This document shows, piece by piece, positions 47,699-56,258 of a stretch of DNA of 64,000 nt. The stretch is taken from assembly GCF_001458315.1 (NCBI RefSeq), contig NZ_CYRX01000009.1:62001-126000 (forward strand), written 5' to 3'. How positions within the stretch are numbered: the stretch's first letter is position 1; every line of letters begins with the position of its first letter. A model generated the notes under the pieces. The model worked only from the letters and a program-made list of their open reading frames with translations. It was not told the origin of the DNA and did not search any database. The translations under genes were made by a program, and so were the position numbers. The DNA comes from Thalassobacter stenotrophicus (lineage in GTDB: Bacteria > Pseudomonadota > Alphaproteobacteria > Rhodobacterales > Rhodobacteraceae).

Positions 47699-49003
47699 TT
47701 AGCCGAAGCCGAAGAAGGAGCGCTTCTTGGGTTTCGCTTGATTGTCGGCATCACCCATGGCGGCGGCATGCAGCACCTCGGCCATGGCGTGGATTTCCTT
47801 ACGCATCGGGTTCTTGGGCGCACCCTCCATCAGGGGGACACCGTGATCATTGGTGTCGGTCACCTGCTGCCCGCCATCCGGGATCATGTAGCCAAACTCG
47901 ACCCCAAGGCTCTCCGAGAGGCGCTTGATCCGGCCCTTGGTCGTGCTGTCGGTTTTCTTGGGCGTCCGGTTCAGAACCCATTTGATCTTTTCGAGGGGTA
48001 AATGCTCCGAGCGGAGCGCCTTGATCATCCGCAGGACATTCTGCGCAGAGCGCAGTTCCAACTCGACATTGGCAAAATAGATGTCCGACTCTTGCAGCAC
48101 CGTTTCGGTCCAGGACACCAGCGTGCTGGGCATATCGACCACCACCACGTCAAAGCATTCCTTCGCGAGGCGGATCAACGCCTCAACGTCCTCTGGTCCG
48201 ATCAAATCAAGCGGAAGAATGTCCGTGGGCGCGGTGAACACCTGCATCTTTTCGTTGAACGGCAGCAGCGATTGGCGAAAGGCCTGCTCATCCATGGATT
48301 GCGTGTCCGCAAGGATTTCATAGATCAAACCGCGGCGTGGCAGATCGAGATACGTGGCGACCGTGCCGAACTGAAGGTCCAGATCAATTAGGCACACATC
48401 AAGCGGCTGATCACTGCTGATGTTGGCCAATTCCCACGCAAGGTTGGTGGCGAATGTGGTCGAGCCGCACCCCCCCGCAATGCCGTGCACCGCGAACAAC
48501 ACCGGCTCCGCCCCGGACCGCCCGCCAGAGCCCCGCTGCGTGCGCGCACTGCCCGTCGGCTCTGCCTGTGGCGGGGCCGCTATGGCAGCCTCGGTTGATG
48601 CGCGCACCCGGGCAATGGCATCTGCCAAGGCGCTCTCGGGTAGGGGGTAGGGCACAAAATCGTCCGCGCCGTCGCGTAAAAGCGCATGCAATAGTGTGGG
48701 GCTTAGGCCATCCGCGATCAGGATTACCCTGATCCCCGCGGCTTTTGCGGTGCGAATGATGGTGCCAACTTCGACAAGGTCGCCCTCATCCTCGGCATCA
48801 ACAGCCACCGCGATAAATTCCATTTCCTGCGCTTCGGGCTGCTCCAAAAAGGCATGGGCTTCTTCGAAGGTCAGGTCACCCCAACTTTCGCCCAACGCGC
48901 TTTCCATGTCTTCAATCAGCAGGTCAAATTCTTGGACATCCCGTGAAACCGTGCAGGCCACAATCGCGGCTGGTTCAGGTGTTAAGGCAAGGTTGCTCGA
49001 CAT
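47699..49003 (-). CDS. cpaE: Tad pilus localisation protein CpaE/TadZ
   Basis: A 434-residue protein of the MinD/[11 protein letters not shown] TadZ group, which places the pilus machinery at the pole. The N-terminal 130 residues look like a degenerate receiver (LLIEDMESALGESW, VIRTAKAAGIRVILIADG). The ATPase domain starts about residue 165; its Walker A region is GIAGGCGSTTFATNLAWE, in which the MinD-type Lys pair is missing (SerThrThr after CysGly). Walker B/A' DLDLQFGT and VVVDMPSTLV are present. So ATP binding may be weak or non-canonical, as in other TadZ proteins. Confidence 0.9.
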   Translation of the reverse strand: MSSNLALTPEPAAIVACTVSRDVQEFDLLIEDMESALGESWGDLTFEEAHAFLEQPEAQEMEFIAVAVDAEDEGDLVEVGTIIRTAKAAGIRVILIADGLSPTLLHALLRDGADDFVPYPLPESALADAIARVRASTEAAIAAPPQAEPTGSARTQRGSGGRSGAEPVLFAVHGIAGGCGSTTFATNLAWELANISSDQPLDVCLIDLDLQFGTVATYLDLPRRGLIYEILADTQSMDEQAFRQSLLPFNEKMQVFTAPTDILPLDLIGPEDVEALIRLAKECFDVVVVDMPSTLVSWTETVLQESDIYFANVELELRSAQNVLRMIKALRSEHLPLEKIKWVLNRTPKKTDSTTKGRIKRLSESLGVEFGYMIPDGGQQVTDTNDHGVPLMEGAPKNPMRKEIHAMAEVLHAAAMGDADNQAKPKKRSFFGFG

Positions 49004-49205
49004 AATAAATTACCCAGTTCACATCCTGGGACCCCAACGGTCCCCCGGGTACACATGTGCAAAACGCACCTGTTCCCATGAACTGGTTTGACCCGCAATC
49101 TGGGCATTAGTTTGGCCGAAAAGCTGAAACTAAGTGGTATTAGAGTGGTCATCGTTCACGCCGTGTCAACGACCGCGCCACAATCTACTGTACCGAAAAC
49201 GCAAT

Positions 49206-49232
49206 CGACCGCGCCTTTGTGGGGCGCGGTCG
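49206..49232 (-). terminator. Hairpin after the OmpA-like lipoprotein gene
   Basis: A perfect 10-bp stem, CGACCGCGCC and GGCGCGGTCG with a 7-base loop, lies about 38 bases after the ompA-like stop. The following ATTGCGTTTTC is only a weak T-run. The remaining 200 bases up to cpaE have no other feature that I can read and probably hold the cpaE promoter. Confidence 0.55.
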
Positions 49233-49269
49233 ACATGGGGCATTTATGCCCAAATGTATTGACCAATGC

Positions 49270-49929
49270 TTAGCGTGGCGGGGTATCCGTTTGGCCCAAC
49301 TCGCCGTTGCGGGGCACGAGGCTTGCCGCATAGTTGCGGTTAATCAAGTTCGCATAGCGTCCATCCAACACCATTGGGTCACTTTCCACAAAACCCGAAA
49401 CCTCGGTCACGGTGCGGCGGTTCGCCCGCTCACGGTCATCGGTTTGGACCAGCAATTGACGCTCACCAAAGGAGACAAGCGCCTCCAGCCGGCGCGCCGA
49501 GACGCCGAATTGGCCAAGCGCACTGACAACGGCGCGGGCCCGGCGCCGACCAAGGCGCAGGTTGGAGGCCTCGCCGCCCACCGCATCCGTATGCCCATAG
49601 ACCGAGAATTTGACCTCTGGGAACTGACGCATGAAATCAGCCTGCGCGCGAATGGCCTGCTGGGCCTCCGCGTCGATAACGGCGCTGTCGAATGCAAAGT
49701 TAACAGTCGTGGGCACCGATTCCGCGAATTTGCGGGCAAGACTGATGCGTGCGTTGACGCGGCCAGTTTGGGCGAGGTGGTTGTTGAACGTCGGGTTCCC
49801 GAAGGCTCCCTCGTCGATGTCCGCGCCTGCGACTTGGTCCAATGAAACCTGTCCGCACGCGGCCAAAAGCCCGCTGGTGCCAGCCATCATGATCAACCCG
49901 CGACGTGAGTAATGCTTGGAAGTTGCCAT
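49270..49929 (-). CDS. OmpA-family lipoprotein in the Tad locus
   Basis: A 219-residue protein with twin-Arg-like start (MATSKHYSRRGLIMMAGTSGLLAACG) and a Cys near residue 26 that may be lipidated. The C-terminal OmpA-like domain (about 95-190) has VNFAFDSAVIDAEAQQ, VYGHTDAVGGEASNLRLGRRRA and ERANRRTVTEVSG. It can anchor the secretin to peptidoglycan. The ATG at 49929 lies 6 bases after the cpaC stop; a GTG two codons before abuts that stop exactly. It takes the position that CpaD holds in Caulobacter. Confidence 0.85.
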   Translation of the reverse strand: MATSKHYSRRGLIMMAGTSGLLAACGQVSLDQVAGADIDEGAFGNPTFNNHLAQTGRVNARISLARKFAESVPTTVNFAFDSAVIDAEAQQAIRAQADFMRQFPEVKFSVYGHTDAVGGEASNLRLGRRRARAVVSALGQFGVSARRLEALVSFGERQLLVQTDDRERANRRTVTEVSGFVESDPMVLDGRYANLINRNYAASLVPRNGELGQTDTPPR

Positions 49930-49935
49930 GATCAC

Positions 49936-51375
49936 TTACTCCAATACGTAGCCGTAGGATCCGCTGAAGTCTTGGTTCGCCACTTCATCAGAGCCAGATT
50001 GCGTCGAAACACGTGTGTTGGACGATGTGCTGGTGTTGCCCACTTGGCCGAACAAGAACAGCTCACGCTCGGTGGGGGGGCGGATGCGGTCCGTGGGCAG
50101 CGCCAGTGCTTCGCCGGTTGTTGGCGTCACAAGATGGGCCGTCACGATCACAACCAACTCCGACTGCGAACGCTGGAATTCGGCGCTACGGAACAGGGTG
50201 CCCAGAACGGGGATGTCACCAAGCCACGGCACCTGCGATGCGTTGTCTTGGAAATCGTCCTCCAACAGGCCCGCAATCGCAAAGCTTTGACCGTCGCGCA
50301 GTTCCACTGTGGTGGATGTTTCGCGGGTCCGGAAGGCGGGCACGAATGCGTTGTTGATCGTTGTGCCATTGGCGCTGTCGATGCTGGACACGCTGGCATT
50401 CAACACAAGATTGATGATGTCGCCATCCACAACCGTTGGTGTGAACGACATGTCGATGCCAAAGGGGCGATAGTCGGCCGACACACCACCGCGTTCATTC
50501 GCAACGGGGAGGGGGATTTCACCGCCCGCAAGGAACCGTGCATCCTGACCGCTGAGGGCGGTGAGGTTAGGTTCCGCCAATGTGCGGACGACGCCTTTGT
50601 CTTCAAGCGCTTCCAGCAGGATCGAGAATTGAACAGCGCCTGCACCAAATGCCACGGCGATACCGCCTGCATTTTCGTTGTTCGGCACTTGGCTGACGGA
50701 AGCAGCACTGCCCGGCGTGGTGCCCGAGTTCAACGTTGCAGTGCCCGTGGCCGTAGAGGACGAAATGTCGGGGTTGATCGACGTGATCCCCAGCGACGAT
50801 GACAGGCTTTTCGACACTGACCGCTGCATTTCGGCAAAGCGGACCTTGAGCATGACCTGCTGCGTACCGCCGACAACCATCAGGTTCAGGACCCGATCAG
50901 GCGCGTAGCGGTTGGCGATATCAAGGGCACGAGAAACGCGCGCCGAAGAGGACACCGTCCCGGCAAGGACAATTCCATCATTCGCAGTGCGCACCGAAAT
51001 CGGTTCACCGGGCAACAGCTCGGACAGGCGTTCCTTTAGCTCACCCACATCAGGGGTGACCTGCACCTCAACGTTGCTGATCAAACGGCCGTCTGCGCCC
51101 AAAAGGGTCAGCGTCGTGCGCCCGGGCGCGCGGCCCAGTACGTAAATGGTCCGCTCTGACAGGGTCGCGATGTCGGCAATTGCGGGGTTTGCAACCGACA
51201 ACTCAGCAAAGACCGTGTCGCTTTCCAGAACGATTGCGCGGTTCAACGGCACCTTAAGGGGCGCCTGTGCGGTGCCGCGCATGATGCTGAGGGTTTCCGC
51301 CGATGTTGGCGCGCCCTGACCGACTAAGAATGCAAGGCCCAAAAGCCCCGCGGTTAAAACATGTCTGAATTTCAT
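49936..51375 (-). CDS. cpaC: Tad secretin CpaC/RcpA
   Basis: A 479-residue outer-membrane secretin that forms the pore for the pilus. A signal peptide (MKFRHVLTAGLLGLAFLVGQGAPTSA) is followed by a T2SS-N-like/BON periplasmic part (about 30-170, with VLGRAPGRTTLTLLGADG). The secretin domain (about 190-420) has FLAGGEIPLPVANERG and SSIDSANGTTINNAFVPAFRTRETSTTVEL. A Ser/Thr-rich C-terminal stretch follows. It sits before the OmpA-like gene and after cpaB with 208 bases between; that gap has no clear signal. Confidence 0.94.
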   Translation of the reverse strand: MKFRHVLTAGLLGLAFLVGQGAPTSAETLSIMRGTAQAPLKVPLNRAIVLESDTVFAELSVANPAIADIATLSERTIYVLGRAPGRTTLTLLGADGRLISNVEVQVTPDVGELKERLSELLPGEPISVRTANDGIVLAGTVSSSARVSRALDIANRYAPDRVLNLMVVGGTQQVMLKVRFAEMQRSVSKSLSSSLGITSINPDISSSTATGTATLNSGTTPGSAASVSQVPNNENAGGIAVAFGAGAVQFSILLEALEDKGVVRTLAEPNLTALSGQDARFLAGGEIPLPVANERGGVSADYRPFGIDMSFTPTVVDGDIINLVLNASVSSIDSANGTTINNAFVPAFRTRETSTTVELRDGQSFAIAGLLEDDFQDNASQVPWLGDIPVLGTLFRSAEFQRSQSELVVIVTAHLVTPTTGEALALPTDRIRPPTERELFLFGQVGNTSTSSNTRVSTQSGSDEVANQDFSGSYGYVLE

Positions 51376-51583
51376 GTGATCTCGCCTCTCTGATCACCGC
51401 TGCTCGAAAAGTGGGTCTGTGCCCATATTAGCCGCGACCATGCTCTAAGTGGGGGTTTATTGCAAGAATCAAGCTGTTAACGTCCGTACTTCATGCAAAT
51501 GGGCAACAATCCCGGTCAAACAGCAACAGCGCGCCACAAGATTTTGGGCGCGCTGGGCAGAAATCACCTAGACTTAGACCCCG

Positions 51584-52411
51584 TCACTCGGGGCAGGGAG
51601 AGGGGATCACGACCACTTCCTTACCGCGACGCTCCCGGATGGAGCAGGTGCGCTTGGCCTCTGCCACCGGAGCGATCGCGCGTTCCCCCACGATTGAGCT
51701 GGCGTCGGCCGAAACTTCAGCACTGGCAACATCATCCGTCACACCCACCAGCGCGAGTGTCAGGCGGCCAGTTGCCTGGGCTTGGGCCAGTTTCGCCACC
51801 ACGTCGGGGGTGGTTTCTACGGTTACGGATTGGGCAAGGATAGGGTTATTGCGTTCTTCATCCGTGACTTGGTCCACCGCGATCAATTGCAGGTTGGCGT
51901 GGATCAACCGGGTGATGCCCTGACCCTCGGCCCCGGTGCCTGTCCAATAAACATCGACCCTGTCGCCGGGACGCAGGAAGCCCGACACACCGGACATCAC
52001 ATCCACATGCAGGGCAAAGGCCCGCATCCCCTTGCTCAGCCGCGCGGCAACGCCCGCGTCTTCACCGGGACCAGTGACCTTCATGATCAAAAGCGGCTCA
52101 CCGCGTTCCATCACGCGCAACACTGTGCGGGGCTCTTTGTTTTCGTCGGGAAAAATCTGCGCAAGCTCGGTAAAAGCACCGGGTGGCAGCGCGTCTGCGG
52201 GCCATTTCACGGCCTGCACATCATCGGGCGTCAGTTGTTGACCATACCGCAGCTGGCGTTTGGTCACAAAGACTTCGGTCAAAGGAATGATCGCGGCCTT
52301 TTGCTGTGCCAAGGCCAATTGGTATTGATCAAACCGATCTTTGGCGAAGTAGACCGCAAATCCAGCAAGCCCCACGCCGATTATGAGAACCAATCCAAAT
52401 ACGAGTCTCAT
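51584..52411 (-). CDS. cpaB: Tad pilus assembly protein CpaB/RcpC
   Basis: A 275-residue periplasmic protein anchored by one N-terminal helix (MRLVFGLVLIIGVGLAGFAVYFA). A SAF domain follows (about 50-115, VFVTKRQLRYGQQLTPDDVQAVKWP and ERGEPLLIMKVTGPGED) and then a C-terminal CpaB-type domain. It is thought to act between secretin and inner-membrane parts. The ATG at 52411 is preferred since the longer frame (20 codons more) would hide the signal anchor. The 270 bases to the first pilin gene include the pilin terminator and presumably the cpaB promoter. Confidence 0.9.
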   Translation of the reverse strand: MRLVFGLVLIIGVGLAGFAVYFAKDRFDQYQLALAQQKAAIIPLTEVFVTKRQLRYGQQLTPDDVQAVKWPADALPPGAFTELAQIFPDENKEPRTVLRVMERGEPLLIMKVTGPGEDAGVAARLSKGMRAFALHVDVMSGVSGFLRPGDRVDVYWTGTGAEGQGITRLIHANLQLIAVDQVTDEERNNPILAQSVTVETTPDVVAKLAQAQATGRLTLALVGVTDDVASAEVSADASSIVGERAIAPVAEAKRTCSIRERRGKEVVVIPSPCPE

Positions 52412-52622
52412 GGTGTCTGTCCTAACTGACCCCCCGGGCCATTGCCTCATCCATGCGGGGTCCCGACGCACCTACCCATTGAACGGCATGCGGGAGCCTC
52501 ATGACCGTTTTCTGGGCCTGAAATTGGGCGAAAGGATGGTCCGGGCGGGGAATTGAAGCGGCGTTGGTGGGGAAATCCCCGAAAATTTGCTTATTGTTTC
52601 CATGGGGCAGCTCCCAAGTACG

Positions 52623-52653
52623 AAAAACCGCGCGGAAGGCCCCCGCGCGGTTT
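52623..52653 (-). terminator. Terminator after the first pilin gene
   Basis: AAACCGCGCGG and CCGCGCGGTTT form an 11-bp stem with a 7-base loop. On the minus strand it is followed by TTTTTCG. It lies 28 bases past the pilin stop. It would separate pilin transcription from cpaB and the rest, allowing a high pilin level. Confidence 0.85.
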
Positions 52654-52681
52654 GTGATCGTGTCGGTTGGTGCGTGGGGCG

Positions 52682-52906
52682 TTAGCCGCCCGAGCCGGAG
52701 CCCGAACCAGACAGATCGATTGTGAATGTGGTGTGGTCTTTCTTCAACTCGGTGTCGATGTCGCCGGCCAGATCGGAAATCCCGTCCTTGACCACGACCA
52801 TGACGGCCAGACCCAGGCCCACAAGGGCCGCTGTCAGAACAACCCAGTCAACCGTGACAGCGCCGTCTTCGTCGTTCGTGAATGTCTTGATTGCGTGCAG
52901 AAGCAT
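52682..52906 (-). CDS. Flp-type pilin 1 (Gly/Ser-tailed)
   Basis: A 74-residue pilin-like protein. A short leader ends in Gly15 (DEDG), with predicted cleavage before AVTVDWVVLTAALVGLGLAV. In Flp pilins the mature +5/+6 residues are Glu-Tyr; here they are Asp20-Trp21. The hydrophobic N-helix follows, then an acidic/polar part and a tail of SGSGSGSGG. It is the first of three paralogues, on the same strand as the Tad machinery and with its own terminator. The GAACGA-type ribosome site lies before the ATG. It is presumably the substrate of CpaA. Confidence 0.88.
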   Translation of the reverse strand: MLLHAIKTFTNDEDGAVTVDWVVLTAALVGLGLAVMVVVKDGISDLAGDIDTELKKDHTTFTIDLSGSGSGSGG

Positions 52907-53058
52907 GTGCTCGTTCCTTATGCTCAGTTTCGTTCATCCAGAGCTGATCTGTGCTCGTCGGATGAGGGCATAAGGCACCCGCAATGCGGCGCGAATTGGG
53001 CCGAAAAAACCCTAAAAACCTAGAGTTCTAACCGCCTTTTTATCAAATTTTAGCTATC

Positions 53059-53091
53059 GTGGTAGCCCCGCCCTAACAAAGGCGAGGCCAC
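53059..53091 (-). terminator. Possible hairpin after pilin 2
   Basis: GTGGCCTCGCC pairs with GGCGGGG-CTA-CCAC (3-base bulge) 20 bases after the pilin 2 stop. There is no T-run, so it is only a candidate for RNA stabilisation or termination. Confidence 0.3.
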
Positions 53092-53110
53092 AAGATCATA
53101 GGTTGGGGGC

Positions 53111-53320
53111 TTAGCCGCCCGAACCGCCGGTAAAGCCGAGGAAGGTGTAGGATTGCGTGCCCATTGTGGACAGCTCTTCGTCGATGTCGGTCGAAAGCTG
53201 TTCAACGCCGGACGACACAACAGTCATAACCGCAAGACCCAAACCCACGAGAGCGGCTGTCAGAACAACCCAGTCAACGGTTACGGCGCCAGATTCACTT
53301 GCAATAAAGTTTTTCAGCAT
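53111..53320 (-). CDS. Flp-type pilin 2 (Gly-tailed)
   Basis: A 69-residue pilin-like protein. The leader ends in SESG (Gly11), then AVTVDWVVLTAALVGLGLAV, identical over the first 20 mature residues to pilin 1. The tail is FTGGSGG. It has Asp-Trp at +5/+6. The gene is separate from pilin 1 by 204 bases. Duplication is the simplest origin. Upstream AT-rich sequence includes a TTAA-N7-TTAG CtrA-like pattern. Confidence 0.87.
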   Translation of the reverse strand: MLKNFIASESGAVTVDWVVLTAALVGLGLAVMTVVSSGVEQLSTDIDEELSTMGTQSYTFLGFTGGSGG

Positions 53321-53429
53321 TTTGATATTCCTTGGTGTAGCTCGTTTTTTTAAATCGTGGCGCTTGCGCCGTTCGATAAGTCAGTTTTGCCGATGGAACG
53401 GGGCGGCTTTAGGGCGAGCTTTAGACATA

Positions 53430-53444
53430 TTAACGATAAATTAG
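53430..53444. promoter_or_regulatory. CtrA-like site before pilin 2
   Basis: TTAA, 7 bases, TTAG: one mismatch to TTAA-N7-TTAA. A further TTAA is at 53448-53451. It is 110 bases before the pilin 2 start in an AT-rich stretch, so chance is a serious alternative. In Caulobacter, pilin transcription depends on CtrA. Confidence 0.3.
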
Positions 53445-53474
53445 GTGTTAATTTTAGGCATTCAGTCGGGACAG

Positions 53475-53496
53475 GGCCGCCAAAATACAGGCGGCC
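53475..53496. other. Short hairpin between pilins 2 and 3
   Basis: GGCCGCC and GGCGGCC form a 7-bp stem with an 8-base loop, directly after the pilin 3 stop. A T-run (CTTTTTTATTT) follows on the plus strand, not on the pilin strand. So it is not a clean terminator for pilin 3. Confidence 0.4.
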
Positions 53497-53505
53497 ACAT
53501 CTTTT

Positions 53506-53688
53506 TTATTTAAATAAAACAACGCTCTGGGTGGCGACACCCGTCATGGCTTGTGCCGATAAATGATCGACCCCGGACGAAACGACGGCCGAAATGGCAA
53601 GTCCAAGTCCCAAAAGGGCGGCCGTTAAAACGAGCCAATCAAGCGCCATCGCGCCGGAATCATCAATAAGAAATGCTTTCATCATCAT
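53506..53688 (-). CDS. Flp-type pilin 3 (divergent, no Gly tail)
   Basis: A 60-residue pilin-like protein. The leader ends in DDSG, then AMALDWLVLTAALLGLGLAI, again with Asp-Trp at +5/+6. The C-terminal part (MTGVATQSVVLFK) lacks the Gly/Ser tail of pilins 1 and 2. Its upstream 293 bases to the divergent transglycosylase gene hold the promoters for both, but I see no strong boxes. It could be a minor pilin or a decaying copy. Confidence 0.8.
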   Translation of the reverse strand: MMMKAFLIDDSGAMALDWLVLTAALLGLGLAISAVVSSGVDHLSAQAMTGVATQSVVLFK

Positions 53689-53981
53689 ATGCCTCTTTCA
53701 TTGCTCTGCCTCAGGCGTCGGAATAAATCGCGGGTCTTTGGTGACCCGTCTGGCCGCGCCATTCCTTAATAGGTGCGGCGAAATAAGGCACAATCGTGGC
53801 AAGCTGTGATCATTTTTCTGAAAATGCGGTCTAATCGCGCAAAAATGGCCCGATTGTTGCGGTTTTGCACTGATATTGGGGTGAAACATACTTACCGCAT
53901 TGGTCAAACCGGCCCGTGTGTGGCACGCTCTGCCCCAAGATCCCGCGTCTATTGACGCTAAAATCAGGGACGAGCAGCTTT

Positions 53982-54788
53982 ATGAAACGTTTGATTATCT
54001 GTTTGGGGCTGACCTTGGCCCCGCAACTCGGCTGGGCCAGCGAGTGGACGTTCAAGACCGTCACGCCCCCGGCTTCGGACGCGACCAACCGTATCAACAT
54101 CCAAATCACGCCGACCATCGTTGCCGCGCCGCCCGCCACCGCACCGATTGCGGCCCCGGTGTTGCCATCCGCGCCGACAGGAAACCTACAGCCGTGGTTT
54201 TGGGATGTGATCCCACCGTGGCGGGACCACGGGCAGGCGGGCCGGTTCACCGAGGCCACAATTCACGTGACCAACGCGCCCAAAGGGTCGGGCATCGCGG
54301 CGCCGTCCCTTCAGTTGTTGGCCAAGATCGCGACAGACCATGGGCCCGCGTTGTTGATGCAATCGGCGGGCACCCGTATTTCGCCCGCCCTCGCGCTTGC
54401 TGTCATCGCGGTTGAAAGCGCGGGGCGCACGGACGCGGTCAGTCCGGCAGGGGCGCAAGGCCTGATGCAGCTGATCCCGGCCACCGCCGCGCGCTTTGGC
54501 GTTGAAGACAGCAAGATCGGCAGCCAGAACATCGCAGGCGGCGTGGCTTATCTTGATTGGTTGATGCAGGAATTTGACGGCGACGTGTTGCTGGCCCTTG
54601 CAGGCTACAACGCGGGTGAGGGCGCCGTGCGGGAACATGACGGCGTGCCGCCCTTCGCAGAAACCCGCGCCTATGTGCCAAAGGTGTTGGCCGCATGGAA
54701 CGTGGCGCGCAATCTGTGCATCACACCGCCCGAGTTGCCCTCGGACGGGTGCGTTTTCAATTTTGCAGACCTTGCGCGCGGCAACTAA
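53982..54788 (+). CDS. Lytic murein transglycosylase (SLT family) with signal peptide
   Basis: A 268-residue exported protein. The signal peptide is MKRLIICLGLTLAPQLGWASE. The SLT domain (about 120-235) has the catalytic Glu in AVIAVESAGRTDAVSPAGAQGLMQLIPATAARFGV (Glu in the VIAVESAG motif), then ALAGYNAGEGAVREHDGVPPFAETRAYV. It cuts peptidoglycan, possibly to open a path for the adjacent pilus. It is divergent from the pilin genes. The ATG at 53982 is chosen since it places the signal at the start; the frame opens 22 codons earlier. Confidence 0.9.
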   Translation: MKRLIICLGLTLAPQLGWASEWTFKTVTPPASDATNRINIQITPTIVAAPPATAPIAAPVLPSAPTGNLQPWFWDVIPPWRDHGQAGRFTEATIHVTNAPKGSGIAAPSLQLLAKIATDHGPALLMQSAGTRISPALALAVIAVESAGRTDAVSPAGAQGLMQLIPATAARFGVEDSKIGSQNIAGGVAYLDWLMQEFDGDVLLALAGYNAGEGAVREHDGVPPFAETRAYVPKVLAAWNVARNLCITPPELPSDGCVFNFADLARGN

Positions 54789-54803
54789 GGCCGCGCGACA
54801 GGC

Positions 54804-55433
54804 TTAGTTGATCAGCGTGGCCTCTGTCAGGCTGCGCAGTTCGTCCTCGCTGACGCCATCGGCCAGCTCAACCAGCTTCAGCCCACCGTCCACAACGTCC
54901 AGCACACCTAGGTTGGTGATGATCCGATCAACCACGCCCTTACCCGTCAGGGGCAGGGTGCATTCCTTTAGCAGCTTGGATTGCCCATGCTTGTTGGCGT
55001 GATCCATAACCACGACCACACGGCCCACACCGGCCACCAAATCCATCGCACCGCCCATGCCTTTGACCAGCTTGCCGGGGATCATCCAGTTGGCAAGGTC
55101 CCCGTTTTCAGCGACTTCCATCGCGCCAAGGATCGCCATCGCAATCTTGCCGCCACGGATCATGCCGAACGACTGCGCGCTGTCGAAATACGCGGTTTGC
55201 GGCAGCTCGGTGATGGTTTGCTTGCCTGCGTTGATTAGGTCCGCGTCGATGTTGTCCTCGGTGGGGAAGGGCCCCATGCCAAGCATCCCGTTTTCCGATT
55301 GTAGCGTGACCTCAACCCCCTCGGGGATATAGTTGGACACCAGCGTCGGGATACCGATGCCAAGGTTCACATAGGTGCCGTCTTGCAGTTCCTGTGCCGC
55401 GCGGGCGGCCATTTGGTTTCTATCCCAAGGCAT
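54804..55433 (-). CDS. scoB: 3-oxoacid CoA-transferase subunit B
   Basis: A 209-residue subunit. [19 protein letters not shown] and [13 protein letters not shown], with Glu in SENGMLG as the probable catalytic residue, match ScoB/AtoA/PcaJ. The pair moves CoA between acetoacetate (or 3-oxoadipate) and succinyl-CoA. The ATG at 55433 ([16 protein letters not shown]) is chosen by homology; it lies 4 bases after the subunit A stop. It is convergent with the transglycosylase gene. Confidence 0.93.
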   Translation of the reverse strand: MPWDRNQMAARAAQELQDGTYVNLGIGIPTLVSNYIPEGVEVTLQSENGMLGMGPFPTEDNIDADLINAGKQTITELPQTAYFDSAQSFGMIRGGKIAMAILGAMEVAENGDLANWMIPGKLVKGMGGAMDLVAGVGRVVVVMDHANKHGQSKLLKECTLPLTGKGVVDRIITNLGVLDVVDGGLKLVELADGVSEDELRSLTEATLIN

Positions 55434-55437
55434 AGTC

Positions 55438-56151
55438 TTAACCCTCACTCACAGTGCGTTGCTCAATACGTTTTTCGTGATCGCCCTGAACGATCCGGTG
55501 CACGTAGATGCCCGGCAGGTGGATCATGTCGGGATCAAGCGACCCGGTGGGCACGATTTCCTCAACCTCTGCGATGCAGACCTTGCCGCACATCGCGGCG
55601 GGCGGGTTAAAGTTGCGGGCCGTTTTGCGGAACACAAGGTTGCCCGTCGCGTCGGCCTTCCATGCTTTGACGATGGACAGATCGGCAAAGATGCCGTTTT
55701 CCATGATATACGTCTCATTCGCGCCGTCTGGCCCGGTGGGAAAGTCTTTGTGCTCTTTGCCGTCGGCAATCACGGTGCCTACGCCGGTCTTGGTATAGAA
55801 GCCGGGGATGCCGCAACCGCCTGCGCGCATCCGCTCGGCCAAGGTGCCTTGGGGGTTGAATTCCAGCTCCAACTCACCCGACAGATACTGGCGCATGAAT
55901 TCCGCGTTCTCACCCACATAGGATGAGATCATCTTTTTAACTTGGCGCGTTTGCAGCAAAATCCCGATGCCGAAATCGTCCACGCCCGCATTGTTAGAGG
56001 CGAAGGTCAGGTTTTGCGTGCCTGCGTCCTTGATCGCGTCCAAGAGCAACTCAGGGATACCGCAAAGGCCAAAGCCGCCAGCCGCGATAAACATGCCGTC
56101 GTGCAAAAGCCCATCAAGAGCCTCCGCCGCACTGCCATATACTTTATTCAT
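55438..56151 (-). CDS. scoA: 3-oxoacid CoA-transferase subunit A
   Basis: A 237-residue subunit. [18 protein letters not shown] is the CoA-transferase glycine motif, with [12 protein letters not shown]-type and [38 protein letters not shown] typical of the family. The ATG at 56151 is the family start ([16 protein letters not shown]); the frame extends 22 codons further. It precedes subunit B in an operon, as usual. Substrate (acetoacetyl- versus 3-oxoadipyl-CoA) cannot be separated on sequence alone; no pca genes are near, so acetoacetate is favoured. Confidence 0.92.
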   Translation of the reverse strand: MNKVYGSAAEALDGLLHDGMFIAAGGFGLCGIPELLLDAIKDAGTQNLTFASNNAGVDDFGIGILLQTRQVKKMISSYVGENAEFMRQYLSGELELEFNPQGTLAERMRAGGCGIPGFYTKTGVGTVIADGKEHKDFPTGPDGANETYIMENGIFADLSIVKAWKADATGNLVFRKTARNFNPPAAMCGKVCIAEVEEIVPTGSLDPDMIHLPGIYVHRIVQGDHEKRIEQRTVSEG

Positions 56152-56258
56152 AAGAAGGAGATCCTCACTGTGGTCGCGGGTAAGGTGCCGCAGTGGCCTA
56201 TGCGAAGTCAAACACATTGCTGCGCCGCGGCGGTTTCGTTTGGCGCGGGTCGCGTGGA

